A DNA stretch of 47,808 bases from CAYSPU01 sp964432995 (lineage in GTDB: Bacteria > Verrucomicrobiota > Verrucomicrobiia > Limisphaerales > JAHDYP01). The notes beneath the pieces were generated by a model. That model was not told the DNA's origin and made no database searches. It worked only from the letters and a program-made list of their open reading frames with translations. The stretch covers positions 1-47,808 of the forward strand of contig CAYSPU010000006.1 of the NCBI GenBank assembly GCA_964432995.1, given 5' to 3'. Positions 20,858 to 29,264 of the stretch are shown piece after piece (positions within the stretch are counted from its first letter, which is position 1; the number at the start of each line of letters is the position of its first letter). The translations under genes were made by a program, and so were the position numbers.

Positions 20858-21850
20858 ATGAACGCGCGATCGATCGCACTGGTATTGTCGTTCGCAATCG
20901 GGATGACCGTTGGCCCGGCCCAGGTCCTGGGCGCAAGCAGCGTGACGTCCGCGGAGTATTTCATCGACTCCGATCCTGGGATCGGGAAAGGGAAGCCGGT
21001 CGCGGCTGCCGATGGGGCATTTGACAGTGCGGCCGAACTCCTCAAATCGGTTGCCATTAATACGACCGGCTTGACGATCGGACCGCATCGGGTCTTTGTC
21101 CGGGCGCAGGACATTTTCGGCAAGTGGGGCAGTCCGCTGTTTGTCCAGTTCATGGTGACCGGCGATGTGCAGTTGAGCGAAGCCGAGTACTTCATTGACT
21201 CGGACCCAGGTGCGGGAAAAGGCACGGCCACAAGCCTGGCTGAGGGTTACTCGATGCCCCCAGGACAACGGCCCATCCTGAGTGAAGTTCCCACCCAGGG
21301 ACTCGTGGTGGGCCCCCATACTCTCTATGTTCGTGTCAAGGACTCCCAAGGTCTCTGGGGTTTGGTCCGGCAGGTGCCGTTCGAGGTGGTTCCCGAACCC
21401 GCGATTACCTCGGTTGAATATAATGTCAGCTATGGCGCTGATCCCGGGGTCCAGTGGCGGCCCGCCGTGAGCGTGGACGGAGCGTTCGACAACCCTGTGG
21501 AATCGTTCCAGAGCCTGGAGATCGAGACGTCCGATTACCTTGAGATGGACTACTTCGTCTACGTCAGGGCCCGCGACAATTACGGTCGCCTGGGGGAACC
21601 CGGCATGATCAAGGTGCCTCTGGGAGAGTCGGCGGTGCCCGAGCCCGCCCTGATAACGGGAGTCACGATCAACCAAAACCAGATCGACATTCGGTGGTCG
21701 GAAACTGGCAACACTTATCAAGTGCAACGCACCTTTGATCTCTTGCGGGGCACGTGGCTCAATCTCGGCTCTACCACTACCACGCCCGCCATCGTCGATG
21801 CAGTCGTGCCTAACACCAACGCGTTCTATCGAATCCTCACGCTCGATTGA
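20858..21850 (+). CDS. Secreted protein with three internal repeats (AEYFIDSDPG type)
   Basis: 330 aa with a signal peptide (SIALVLSFAIGMTVGPAQVLG). Three units of ~75-80 aa follow. The first two begin SAEYFIDSDPGIGKG and EAEYFIDSDPGAGKG and end in GPHRVFVRAQDIFGKWG and GPHTLYVRVKDSQGLWG; the third (VEYNVSYGADPGVQW to YFVYVRARDNYGRLG) is diverged. The C-terminus (IDIRWSETGNTYQVQRTFDL, WLNLGS, AFYRILTLD) is a fibronectin-III-like domain common in verrucomicrobial exported proteins. It starts 13 nt after the beta-helix gene and is surely cotranscribed. Function unknown; extracellular binding is likely. Confidence 0.82.
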   Translation: MNARSIALVLSFAIGMTVGPAQVLGASSVTSAEYFIDSDPGIGKGKPVAAADGAFDSAAELLKSVAINTTGLTIGPHRVFVRAQDIFGKWGSPLFVQFMVTGDVQLSEAEYFIDSDPGAGKGTATSLAEGYSMPPGQRPILSEVPTQGLVVGPHTLYVRVKDSQGLWGLVRQVPFEVVPEPAITSVEYNVSYGADPGVQWRPAVSVDGAFDNPVESFQSLEIETSDYLEMDYFVYVRARDNYGRLGEPGMIKVPLGESAVPEPALITGVTINQNQIDIRWSETGNTYQVQRTFDLLRGTWLNLGSTTTTPAIVDAVVPNTNAFYRILTLD

Positions 21851-22018
21851 AGCAAATCCCGGCCGACCCCACCAACCCCATGCAGCAGTATGCATTCGGA
21901 CTACGGCAATCAATTGGCGTGGAGAGGGATGTAGGCGTGGGATGCCACGACGGGTCAGGAGACGCACCCTTGACGTCTAGCGGGGGTGCGGTTGCGGTTA
22001 CTGGGGCAGTACCATTTC

Positions 22019-22035
22019 GGATACACCCTGTATCC
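22019..22035 (+). promoter_or_regulatory. Candidate enhancer-binding (UAS) dyad, copy 2
   Basis: GGATACA, 3 nt, TGTATCC: a perfect 7-bp inverted repeat at the same offset (about -158) from the predicted sigma-54 start as in copy 1. Confidence 0.6.
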
Positions 22036-22158
22036 AATCGAATACTGGGTTTTACCTCCTGCTACGCTCACTTCGTACGTGCCATATGAGTAGGCTCAGC
22101 GCTCATTTCCTTGGCGGAAAGGGCTCCTCTCGCAGACTCGGCCCCGTTCAGCGTGAAC

Positions 22159-22174
22159 TGGCACAGATGTTGCC
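22159..22174 (+). promoter_or_regulatory. Sigma-54 -24/-12 promoter, copy 2
   Basis: Identical TGGCACAGATGTTGCC with GG and GC 10 nt apart. The expected start is near 22185, about 50 nt upstream of the ATG at 22237. Confidence 0.75.
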
Positions 22175-22236
22175 GGTGCACTGGCAGCAACCGACTGCCT
22201 TTGTCCCGAGAAGGGCCGAGAGCGAAGCCGTTGAGT

Positions 22237-23295
22237 ATGAATACCGCAACAAGCTCGAAACGAAGGGCCCTGCTTACGCCCGTCCAAACAACCTGGCTGG
22301 CCAATATGGCAGTGTGGTTACAGACCGTTGGCATCGCTCAGACGCCGCCGAGTTTAAGCGTACAGATGAACGCGGGGTGCACCGGGCTCATCGTTACGGG
22401 AGAGTCAGGCATGACCTGTCAGATTCAGTGGAGCGACAGCCTGTCCAACAGCAGCCGCTGGTTCCACCTCGGTCATCGTGTTCTATCTGCGCAGCCCTCT
22501 TCCCTTTCTGATTTCACTTCTTCGTCCCCAGAAACACGGTACTACCGCGCCGTCCTCACTCCGAGCACCAACTTCGTCTGGATTCAGCCTGGCACATTCA
22601 CGATGGGCTGTTCCGCGACCGAAGTGGACCGGTCAGCCTGGGATGGTCCGCAGACGGTGGTGACGCTGACGAAAGGCTCCTGGATGGGAAAGTACGACGC
22701 GACCCAAGGGGAGTATGCGGCGGTGATGGGCAACAACCCAAGCTACTTCTAGCCTCCAGACTTCGCCGAAGACCTCTCTCGTCCGGTGGAACTGGTGACT
22801 TGGGACCAAGCCCGCGATTTCTGTGCCGCGCTTACGGAGCAAGAACAGGCGGCAGGGCGGATTCCGACGAACTCTGCGTATCGGCTGTCGACGGAGGCGG
22901 AGTGGGAGTACGCGTGTCGGGCAGGGACGAAGACGCGGTTCAGTTACGGAGATGATCCGGGTTACACGCTGCTGAGCAACTACGCGTGGTATGGGGTGCA
23001 CACGTCCGGCGAGTCGCATCCAGTGGGGCAGAAGCTGCCCAACCCTTGGGGGCTGTATGACATGTATGGCAATGTGTGGGAGCAATGCCAGGACTACTGG
23101 TCGGATGTGCTTCCAGGCGGCTCCGCGGTCGACCCGCAGGGGCCGGACACGGGCGCAGTCAACGTGATTTGTGGTGGCGGCTTCCGAAGCTACCCCGAGT
23201 TCTGCCGATCAGGGTGCCGCTTTTTCGGCTACGGCCTGGATTCCCTGGCTACCGACATCGGCATCCGGGTGATGCTGGACCCGGGTCAGCCGTGA
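22237..23295 (+). pseudogene. Formylglycine-generating enzyme (SUMF1/FGE)-like gene broken by one amber codon
   Basis: One frame runs from ATG 22237 to 23295 except for a TAG at 22750-22752. Before the stop: a leader (MNTATSSKRRALLTPVQ), an Ig-like stretch, then the FGE-sulfatase opening NFVWIQPGTFTMGCSATEVD and MGNNPSYF. After it: PPDFAEDLSRPVELVTWDQARDFC, YRLSTEAEWEYACRAGTKTRFSYGDD, NPWGLYDMYGNVWEQCQDYW, CGGGFRSYP and CRFFGYG. In homologs the segment reads NPSxFxxPD, so CAG (Gln) to TAG is the likely change. The downstream frame is otherwise intact, suggesting a recent mutation, amber readthrough or a sequencing error. The domain may act as a C-type-lectin-like binding module instead of an enzyme. 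Confidence 0.82.
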
Positions 23296-23362
23296 GCGAC
23301 GTCGCCGCTGGGAGTCTCCGCAGCCCCCCCAACGTTCACCGTCCGAACAACGTAGGACACTT

Positions 23363-25360
23363 ATGAAGAGAAAACTGAAAGTTGCCGTGGCCGTACTCAC
23401 GATCGCGTCGGTTGGAGGAGTCTCCACGTTTGCCCAATGCACGACGGAGTGGCCGCTCTCGAACGGAACTCCGGAGCAAACGCGGTTTTCGGACATCTCC
23501 TACCCAGCACCCGGCCAGGGGATACTCTGGAGGGACCCGTTTTGTGTTGGAGAATACTACGCCAGCACGCCGGTGCTCGCAGACGGGGTGGTGATCTTTG
23601 GGACGAGCGGCCCCGGAAGCCAGAGTGGCGGCACCCGATTCGTGGACGCCCGGACCGGTCGGTTGCGGTATGTAATCACTCTTCCGGGTCTTGGCACACG
23701 GCAAGCCGTCGGGAAGGTCCTGCTCGGAGATGGATCTTTGCTCACGCTGGCCTTTCTTGCCACCATCGTGCCCACGTCGGTTACAGGCCAGTACACCTTG
23801 ATGGTAAGCGCCTACGACCTGGACCAGCTCCCCGCGAGCCCGGCGGATCCCTGGGCACCCGTGTGGTCGAGGGAAGACTTGACGATCAGCTCGGGGATCG
23901 ACGTGAACTTCGCTGAAGACTGCGGCGATTCCCAGGCAGCTTTCTTCCTCGTAGGTCGGCAGGGACCCAGCGGGGACGCTCTCTACAAGTTCGCAGCAGC
24001 CGATGGGGAATTGCTCTGGACGATGCCAATCGGCAACTCCCAAGGAACACTTGCTATCGGGGAGGTTGACTCAGAGACGGGCAAAAGAAAGGTGGTAATC
24101 ACTGCCGGTCTCAACGGTGTCATGGCTACGGGCGCGACTGATGGCAGCCTGGTGTGGAAGCAGGCCCGATACGAAGCCAAGGATCCCACGTTTGTGACAG
24201 CACCTGGAGGCCTCCACCGTGTGCTGGCGTCGGTTTGGATTCCGACGGGCGGGAAGAAACCGAGTACCAGACCGGGGCTCGTCTGCCTGGATGCAGATCG
24301 CAACGGCGACATCATCCCCCCGTGGCCTATCACCCTGTACCAGGATAGTTGGCAGAACCCTGCCAACGGACCTGCCTCGGTAAGGTACGCTCCAACATCG
24401 GATGGCGCGTACGATGTGGCGATCTACCACACGCCAGGGAGTCACTCCCCGCAGCAAGAGAACGACCAACCGCTCTGGGCTTTCAAGCTGGACGGGACCA
24501 GCGCTTGGCCCGATGGCTTGCCCAACCCGATTCTCCTGCCGTGCGGGACCTGGAACGAGACCATGATCACTCAGGACCGGTTGATGTTGCCACTCTTCAA
24601 TGGCGACCTGTTCTCCGTCGATTTGACATCCGGCCAAGTGGATACTGCTCCACTCGAACTCTGTTACTACGGCGGTCGCGCCATGGCGGTGGACTTCGGC
24701 GATGGCTCTGACCCGGTCTACTACAGCTACAGTCTGCGCCTTGGATTATTGGCGATCGTTCCCAAGCCAGTGCATAATCTGAGCCTCACGAGCTGCTCAC
24801 TCACGGAGACGGTTCAAGGGGGACAACCGGTCACGATTTCCGGCACCGTGGAGAATCTCGGCAACTACCTCGAGGACACAGAAGTCGTTCTTGAAGTTGA
24901 TGGCGGTGCCCCCGAGTCTATTCCCATCCGAGTTGCGCCGAAAGCAACTGGCGCTTTCTCTTTCGACTGGACCCCTGCCATTTCCAGTGGCCCGTACACC
25001 GTTCCGGTCAGGGTGTGTGTGATGCCTCACCCTGATGAAGTGGGTATCTATGACAATGATGTCAGCAAGATGGTAACGGTGCTCCCGACTGATGTCGTGA
25101 CCGTCACCGCCGCGTATTGGATCCAGAGCAAGAAGAAGCTGCAGGTGGAAGCCACCTCCAGCACTCCCGGCCAGGCCGTGCTCTACGTTTATTATCCCGA
25201 CAAAGCGACTGACGGCACTCCCGGCAAGATGAATCACAGCCCAAGTACCGACACCTACAGCTACTTCGGAAACGAGCAATCTTACTACAGCACGGTCTAT
25301 GTCGAGTCGTCGTTGGGAGGCTCAGCGACGTTCAGCAAGGTCGGCCTGCGTCCAAGGTAG
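23363..25360 (+). CDS. Secreted PQQ-like beta-propeller protein with CARDB domain
   Basis: 665 aa with a signal peptide (KRKLKVAVAVLTIASVGGVSTFA). Residues ~25-460 are a PQQ/quinoprotein-like propeller without dehydrogenase catalytic motifs (YYASTPVLADGVVIFGTSGPG, ALYKFAAADGELLWTMPIGNS, GVMATGATDGSLVWKQARYE, PGLVCLDADRNGDIIPPWPI). A CARDB adhesion domain follows at ~475-560 (HNLSLTSCSLTETVQGGQPVTISGTVENLG to VCVMPHPDEVGIYDNDVSKMV), then a short C-terminal beta domain. It sits 67 bp after the broken FGE-like gene. A surface-exposed binding role is inferred. Confidence 0.82.
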   Translation: MKRKLKVAVAVLTIASVGGVSTFAQCTTEWPLSNGTPEQTRFSDISYPAPGQGILWRDPFCVGEYYASTPVLADGVVIFGTSGPGSQSGGTRFVDARTGRLRYVITLPGLGTRQAVGKVLLGDGSLLTLAFLATIVPTSVTGQYTLMVSAYDLDQLPASPADPWAPVWSREDLTISSGIDVNFAEDCGDSQAAFFLVGRQGPSGDALYKFAAADGELLWTMPIGNSQGTLAIGEVDSETGKRKVVITAGLNGVMATGATDGSLVWKQARYEAKDPTFVTAPGGLHRVLASVWIPTGGKKPSTRPGLVCLDADRNGDIIPPWPITLYQDSWQNPANGPASVRYAPTSDGAYDVAIYHTPGSHSPQQENDQPLWAFKLDGTSAWPDGLPNPILLPCGTWNETMITQDRLMLPLFNGDLFSVDLTSGQVDTAPLELCYYGGRAMAVDFGDGSDPVYYSYSLRLGLLAIVPKPVHNLSLTSCSLTETVQGGQPVTISGTVENLGNYLEDTEVVLEVDGGAPESIPIRVAPKATGAFSFDWTPAISSGPYTVPVRVCVMPHPDEVGIYDNDVSKMVTVLPTDVVTVTAAYWIQSKKKLQVEATSSTPGQAVLYVYYPDKATDGTPGKMNHSPSTDTYSYFGNEQSYYSTVYVESSLGGSATFSKVGLRPR

Positions 25361-25631
25361 CGCCGCGCCGAGGTGTTGCATGTTCTGTACGCGACAACCG
25401 AGATCCTCGCCGCGCGAGGGTGGGGGGGCGGCATGCCGGTACACGCCTGGCGCCTGCACCCGGCGCAAAGGCTGTGGACGCCCCGCAGAAGCAATGGCCT
25501 CCCCCAACGGCGGCTCTCCGGCCGCAAAATCGGCGCCCTGGATTTGCCCGCCGTGAATGCAGCGGCGGCCGCAAAACGCGGAATATCTTGAGTCCGAGCA
25601 GTGGTTGCGTTGAGATCAGGAAGCGCCCTTT
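25361..25631. other. Intergenic region before the sensor kinase
   Basis: No gene or clear promoter was recognised. No GG-N10-GC sigma-54 match with the TGGCAC/TTGC context was seen here, so the kinase/regulator pair is probably not under the same promoter type. Confidence 0.5.
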
Positions 25632-28600
25632 ATGATCGGGAGTGGGTCACGCACTCCGAAGAACTGGAAGGAGCGGGAGTTGGTCCCGGCTGCGGGATGC
25701 AGCTCTCCGCGGCAGCAATCCGCATACGGGGGGCTGTGGCAAACCGCCGTCACCGGTGCTGCCATCGTCTTGGCACTCCAGTGCCTGCGAGGTGATGTTT
25801 ATACCTTTACTGCGCAGGACGGCCTGAATGCCGCCCAAGTGGCCGACATCGCCGAATCCCCGGATGGCAACATTTGGGTCGGATCCACGGGTGGTGCGTA
25901 TGAGTTTGACGGCCGGTGGATCCATCATTCCGAAACCAACGGCCCCGGCGGCAGGGTGGTGCTCGCCATTGAGGCGGACAGGGCAGGCACTGTCTGGGTC
26001 GGGTCCGAGAATGGGATCTACAGGTGGGCTACGAACCGTTGGGACCATTTCGAAGAGGCCCGCATGGGGCGCGGCAAGCTGTTCTGGGGGACGGGTCTGG
26101 GCTGCACCCCCAACGGTGGCGTGTGGCTGACCGGTGCGGACCACCGGATTCACCGGTACCAAGACGGTTCCTGGAAAAGCTATGGTACCGAGGCGGGCTT
26201 GCCGGATGACTTCGGGACGAGCTTGACCTGCGATGCACGGGGACAGGTATGGGTCACGTTTGAAATGGGCGACGTCGCGCGGTTCGACGGAGAAGCCTGG
26301 CGCGTTTGGAAAGTGGAGGAACGCCCCTGGAAGCAGGGCAAGTGGGGCGACACCGTCTATGCCACGTCCGTCGCGGTCGACCACCGCAACAACGTTTGGG
26401 TGGGAACTTGGGATGGGCTCTACGTTTTTGACGGCGAGCGGTGGCAGGACAAATCCCCGCGGGCACTAACCGCAGGCGAGGGTTTGTGCGTCGTGTGCGT
26501 CACGGCCGATCGGTACGGCCGGGTTTGGTACTCGAGTTTCAGCCAAGGCGTGTTCAGTTTCGATAGGGAAAGTTGGCATCGGCTGAATAGAGCGAACTAC
26601 TCCCTCCCTGGGGATTTCATGCAGACGCTTTTCCCGGATTCGAGGAATTACCTCTGGATCGCAGAACGGGACGCCGGTCTGCATCGTCTGGCGTTGGGGG
26701 CGCGGGCCACACCCTTGCGCCTCCAGGATCTCCAACTCGTGGCGCACCAGGTCGCGCGCACCGCAGAAGGTGATATGTGGGTGGCGACCGGATACTCCTG
26801 GGTGAGTACCTACTTGCACCATGGAGCCGACCTTCGTCGTTATCGGCCCGACAGTTCGGTCGAGATCTACGGTAAGGGTGCTTCGAATCTCCTGACCAAG
26901 GAGATTCGGGGCCTCGAGCTGGGACCGGACGGCACGCTCTGGCTGGCCACGGCGTGCGGCCTCTTACGCTGGGAAGAGAACCGCTTCCGGCCGTGCAGCT
27001 TGACGGTCGGGGACGAACTTCGGTTTTCCGGCGTGGCCTATCGCGCTGACCCTGCCGATGTCGGGCAGAAGGAGGCCTGGTTTCGCTCTTCTGGCCGCAG
27101 CGAGGAATGGAGCCACTTGGAATCGCCCGTCTGGCCGACAGCGGATTACGGTCTGAGAAAACCCGATGCGATCGGATGGTACTGTCTCCGGTTCGAGATG
27201 CCACGCGCCTACACGGGTTGGGAGCTATTGTTCGTGGGAGGCCAGGCACACGATCAGGATGAGGTATACTGCAACGGGGAGCAGATCGGCGGCAGCAGCA
27301 TCTACACGAGGGGCAATATGGCTGACATCGTGTACGTGGTCCCCAGTTCAGCTGTCCGTGCCGGGGTGGAAAACTCCCTACATATTCGCCTTCAAGGGAC
27401 GCTGCAGCCCGCCACGATTCTGCAGCAACCGCGTCTCATGCCCATCCGGCGGTTGACCGAGGCGATGGACCTCACGTCGCTGGCGGTCGATCAACTGGGG
27501 CGTGTCTGGGTGAGCACCAGTACTGGCCAACTTGCGCGGTACGAGGAGGGATCGTGGACAGAGCCACCGCTCTTCCTGCCGGAACTCTCGACAAATTCGT
27601 TTCGCCCTCCTTGCCTGCACGTGGATCGTCAAGGCTTCCTTTGGATCGGATCGGAGGGTGCTCTGAAAGTGCTGCCGCCTGGCGCCAAAGCCGCTGTCCA
27701 GCCGGAGGATCACCCGGGGATCACCCCTGCGTTCCCACACCTGGAGGGCGTGCGCTGCATCGGCGAAGACCGCACGGGCATCCTCTGGTTCGCAACCGAC
27801 GTCGGCCTGGGCAAATGGTCTCGCTCAACCTGGCAGTTTGCGCCGTGGCCTTTTCCTGCGCATTGGCGGAGCTCGGTCTGTCTCGCCTTCGGCGCGCAGA
27901 ATCGGGTTTGGGCCGGCACGTGCTGCAAAGATCTGGTTGTGTATGACGGCCGCCGCTGGTCGATCGCGGATGTGTTCAGACGCGCAGGCCCAGGGATTCG
28001 CGATCTGGCAGTTGACGGCGAAAAGGGGATTTGGGCCGCGAGCGATGTCGGAGGACTGAGCTACTGGCCTTTTGACTCGGCTCCTCCGCATGTGAAACTC
28101 ACGTCGCCGGCCACGCAAGTGAGTTCCGCCGGGAAGGTTGCCTTCTCGTGGGAAGCCTGGGACCAGTGGCAACAGACTCCAAGGGCGGAGTTGAGCTTTG
28201 ACTGGCAGTTGGATGACGGCCCGTGGACGTGGGCTGGACTGTCGAACCCGAACCTGGTGTTCCTGGACTCGCTCAAGCCGGGCCGCCACAAGTTCGGCGT
28301 GAGAGCTGTGGACCGCGACCTGAACTACTCCGAACCGGACGTGATCCTGTTCTCGGTAGCCTGGCCGGTCTGGCGTCAGGGCTGGTTCCTGGGATTGGTA
28401 GGCGGGCTGGCGACGTTGCTCGGAATCTCAGCGGTCTTCGCCTGGAATCGGCATCGGCGTCTTCAAGCGGCCTGGGTGGAGCTGGGGATGAGTGCGACCA
28501 AATTGGAGGAAGCCAACGTGCGGCTCAAGGAACTCGACCAGCTCAAGACGCAGTTCCTGTCGAACGTTTCCCATGAATTGCGCACGCCGCTCACCTCGAT

Positions 28601-29261
28601 CAAAGGAGCCGCCGATAACTTGCTGGATGGGATTGTGGGGGAACTCAGTCCGGCTCAACGCGAGTACGCGCAGCTTGTCCGTGCGAGCACTCAACGGCTC
28701 ATGCCCTTCGTCGATGAACTGCTGGACGTGGCGCGAATCGAGAACGGCCGTCTCACCCTCGTTTTGGGAAGTGTTGAAGTCGGCCACGTGCTGCAAGGGA
28801 CGGTCAAAGCGCTCCAGCCACTGGCGTTAGAGCAACAGGTCACGCTGCGGTGTGAAGCGCAGGATGGCAAGATGAGGGTGCGCGCCGACGTGGACCGCCT
28901 CAGCCAGGTGCTGTTGAACCTGGGGGATAATGCGCTCAAGTTCACGCCTCCCGGAGGAACGGTTACGGTCAAGGCCGACGTGGCGTCCCCGGGCTTCATC
29001 CGGTTCTCTGTCACGGACACCGGTCCGGGTGTCCCCGAAGCCGAGCAACAACACATCTTTGACAAGTTCTACCAGATTCCCGGGCAGGCCCAAACTGGTC
29101 GGCGCGGGGCTGGACTTGGGCTGAGCATCGCCAAAGGCATCGTGGAAGCCCATGGCGGGGTGATGGGGATCGAAAGCAGGCCTGGCGCCGGGAGCACGTT
29201 TTGGTTCACAGTGCCGCAGGCCGGCAAAAGCGAAATGGAAAACAGCGAACCGGGGTTTTAG
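25632..29261 (+). CDS. Periplasmic two-component propeller sensor histidine kinase with inserted jelly-roll domain
   Basis: 1209 aa. A hydrophobic leader (TAVTGAAIVLALQCLRG) precedes Reg_prop blades (FTAQDGLNAAQVADIAESPDGNIWVGSTGG and about nine more ending IWVG/VWVT). Residues ~455-600 break the propeller pattern with a galactose-binding-like jelly roll (YCLRFEMPRAYTGWELLFVGGQAHDQDEVYCNGEQIGGSS to VRAGVENSLHIRL). A Y_Y_Y-type domain (~815-910) and a transmembrane helix (~915-935) lead to HisKA with His ~979 (FLSNVSHELRTPLTS). The HATPase has NLGDNALKF, DTGPGV and GAGLGLSIAKG. It is followed after 3 nt by its likely NtrC-type partner. Signals are probably periplasmic glycans, by analogy with hybrid two-component systems. 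Confidence 0.9.
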   Translation: MIGSGSRTPKNWKERELVPAAGCSSPRQQSAYGGLWQTAVTGAAIVLALQCLRGDVYTFTAQDGLNAAQVADIAESPDGNIWVGSTGGAYEFDGRWIHHSETNGPGGRVVLAIEADRAGTVWVGSENGIYRWATNRWDHFEEARMGRGKLFWGTGLGCTPNGGVWLTGADHRIHRYQDGSWKSYGTEAGLPDDFGTSLTCDARGQVWVTFEMGDVARFDGEAWRVWKVEERPWKQGKWGDTVYATSVAVDHRNNVWVGTWDGLYVFDGERWQDKSPRALTAGEGLCVVCVTADRYGRVWYSSFSQGVFSFDRESWHRLNRANYSLPGDFMQTLFPDSRNYLWIAERDAGLHRLALGARATPLRLQDLQLVAHQVARTAEGDMWVATGYSWVSTYLHHGADLRRYRPDSSVEIYGKGASNLLTKEIRGLELGPDGTLWLATACGLLRWEENRFRPCSLTVGDELRFSGVAYRADPADVGQKEAWFRSSGRSEEWSHLESPVWPTADYGLRKPDAIGWYCLRFEMPRAYTGWELLFVGGQAHDQDEVYCNGEQIGGSSIYTRGNMADIVYVVPSSAVRAGVENSLHIRLQGTLQPATILQQPRLMPIRRLTEAMDLTSLAVDQLGRVWVSTSTGQLARYEEGSWTEPPLFLPELSTNSFRPPCLHVDRQGFLWIGSEGALKVLPPGAKAAVQPEDHPGITPAFPHLEGVRCIGEDRTGILWFATDVGLGKWSRSTWQFAPWPFPAHWRSSVCLAFGAQNRVWAGTCCKDLVVYDGRRWSIADVFRRAGPGIRDLAVDGEKGIWAASDVGGLSYWPFDSAPPHVKLTSPATQVSSAGKVAFSWEAWDQWQQTPRAELSFDWQLDDGPWTWAGLSNPNLVFLDSLKPGRHKFGVRAVDRDLNYSEPDVILFSVAWPVWRQGWFLGLVGGLATLLGISAVFAWNRHRRLQAAWVELGMSATKLEEANVRLKELDQLKTQFLSNVSHELRTPLTSIKGAADNLLDGIVGELSPAQREYAQLVRASTQRLMPFVDELLDVARIENGRLTLVLGSVEVGHVLQGTVKALQPLALEQQVTLRCEAQDGKMRVRADVDRLSQVLLNLGDNALKFTPPGGTVTVKADVASPGFIRFSVTDTGPGVPEAEQQHIFDKFYQIPGQAQTGRRGAGLGLSIAKGIVEAHGGVMGIESRPGAGSTFWFTVPQAGKSEMENSEPGF

Positions 29262-29264
29262 GGC

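Larger units (their letters stand above)
22009..22297 (+). repeat. 289-bp direct repeat, copy 2 (sigma-54 regulatory element)
   Basis: Same length and layout as 19381-19669, with a 98-bp fully identical core at 22137-22234. It forms the promoter, leader and first codons of the formylglycine-enzyme-like gene. Confidence 0.85.

Noticed and set aside
22086..22511. 141-codon frame across the second repeat (LPVHWQQPTAFVPRR)
   Set aside because: Open in both repeat copies because the DNA is identical there, but downstream it overlaps the FGE-like frame and loses any similarity. The sigma-54 promoter explains the conservation better.
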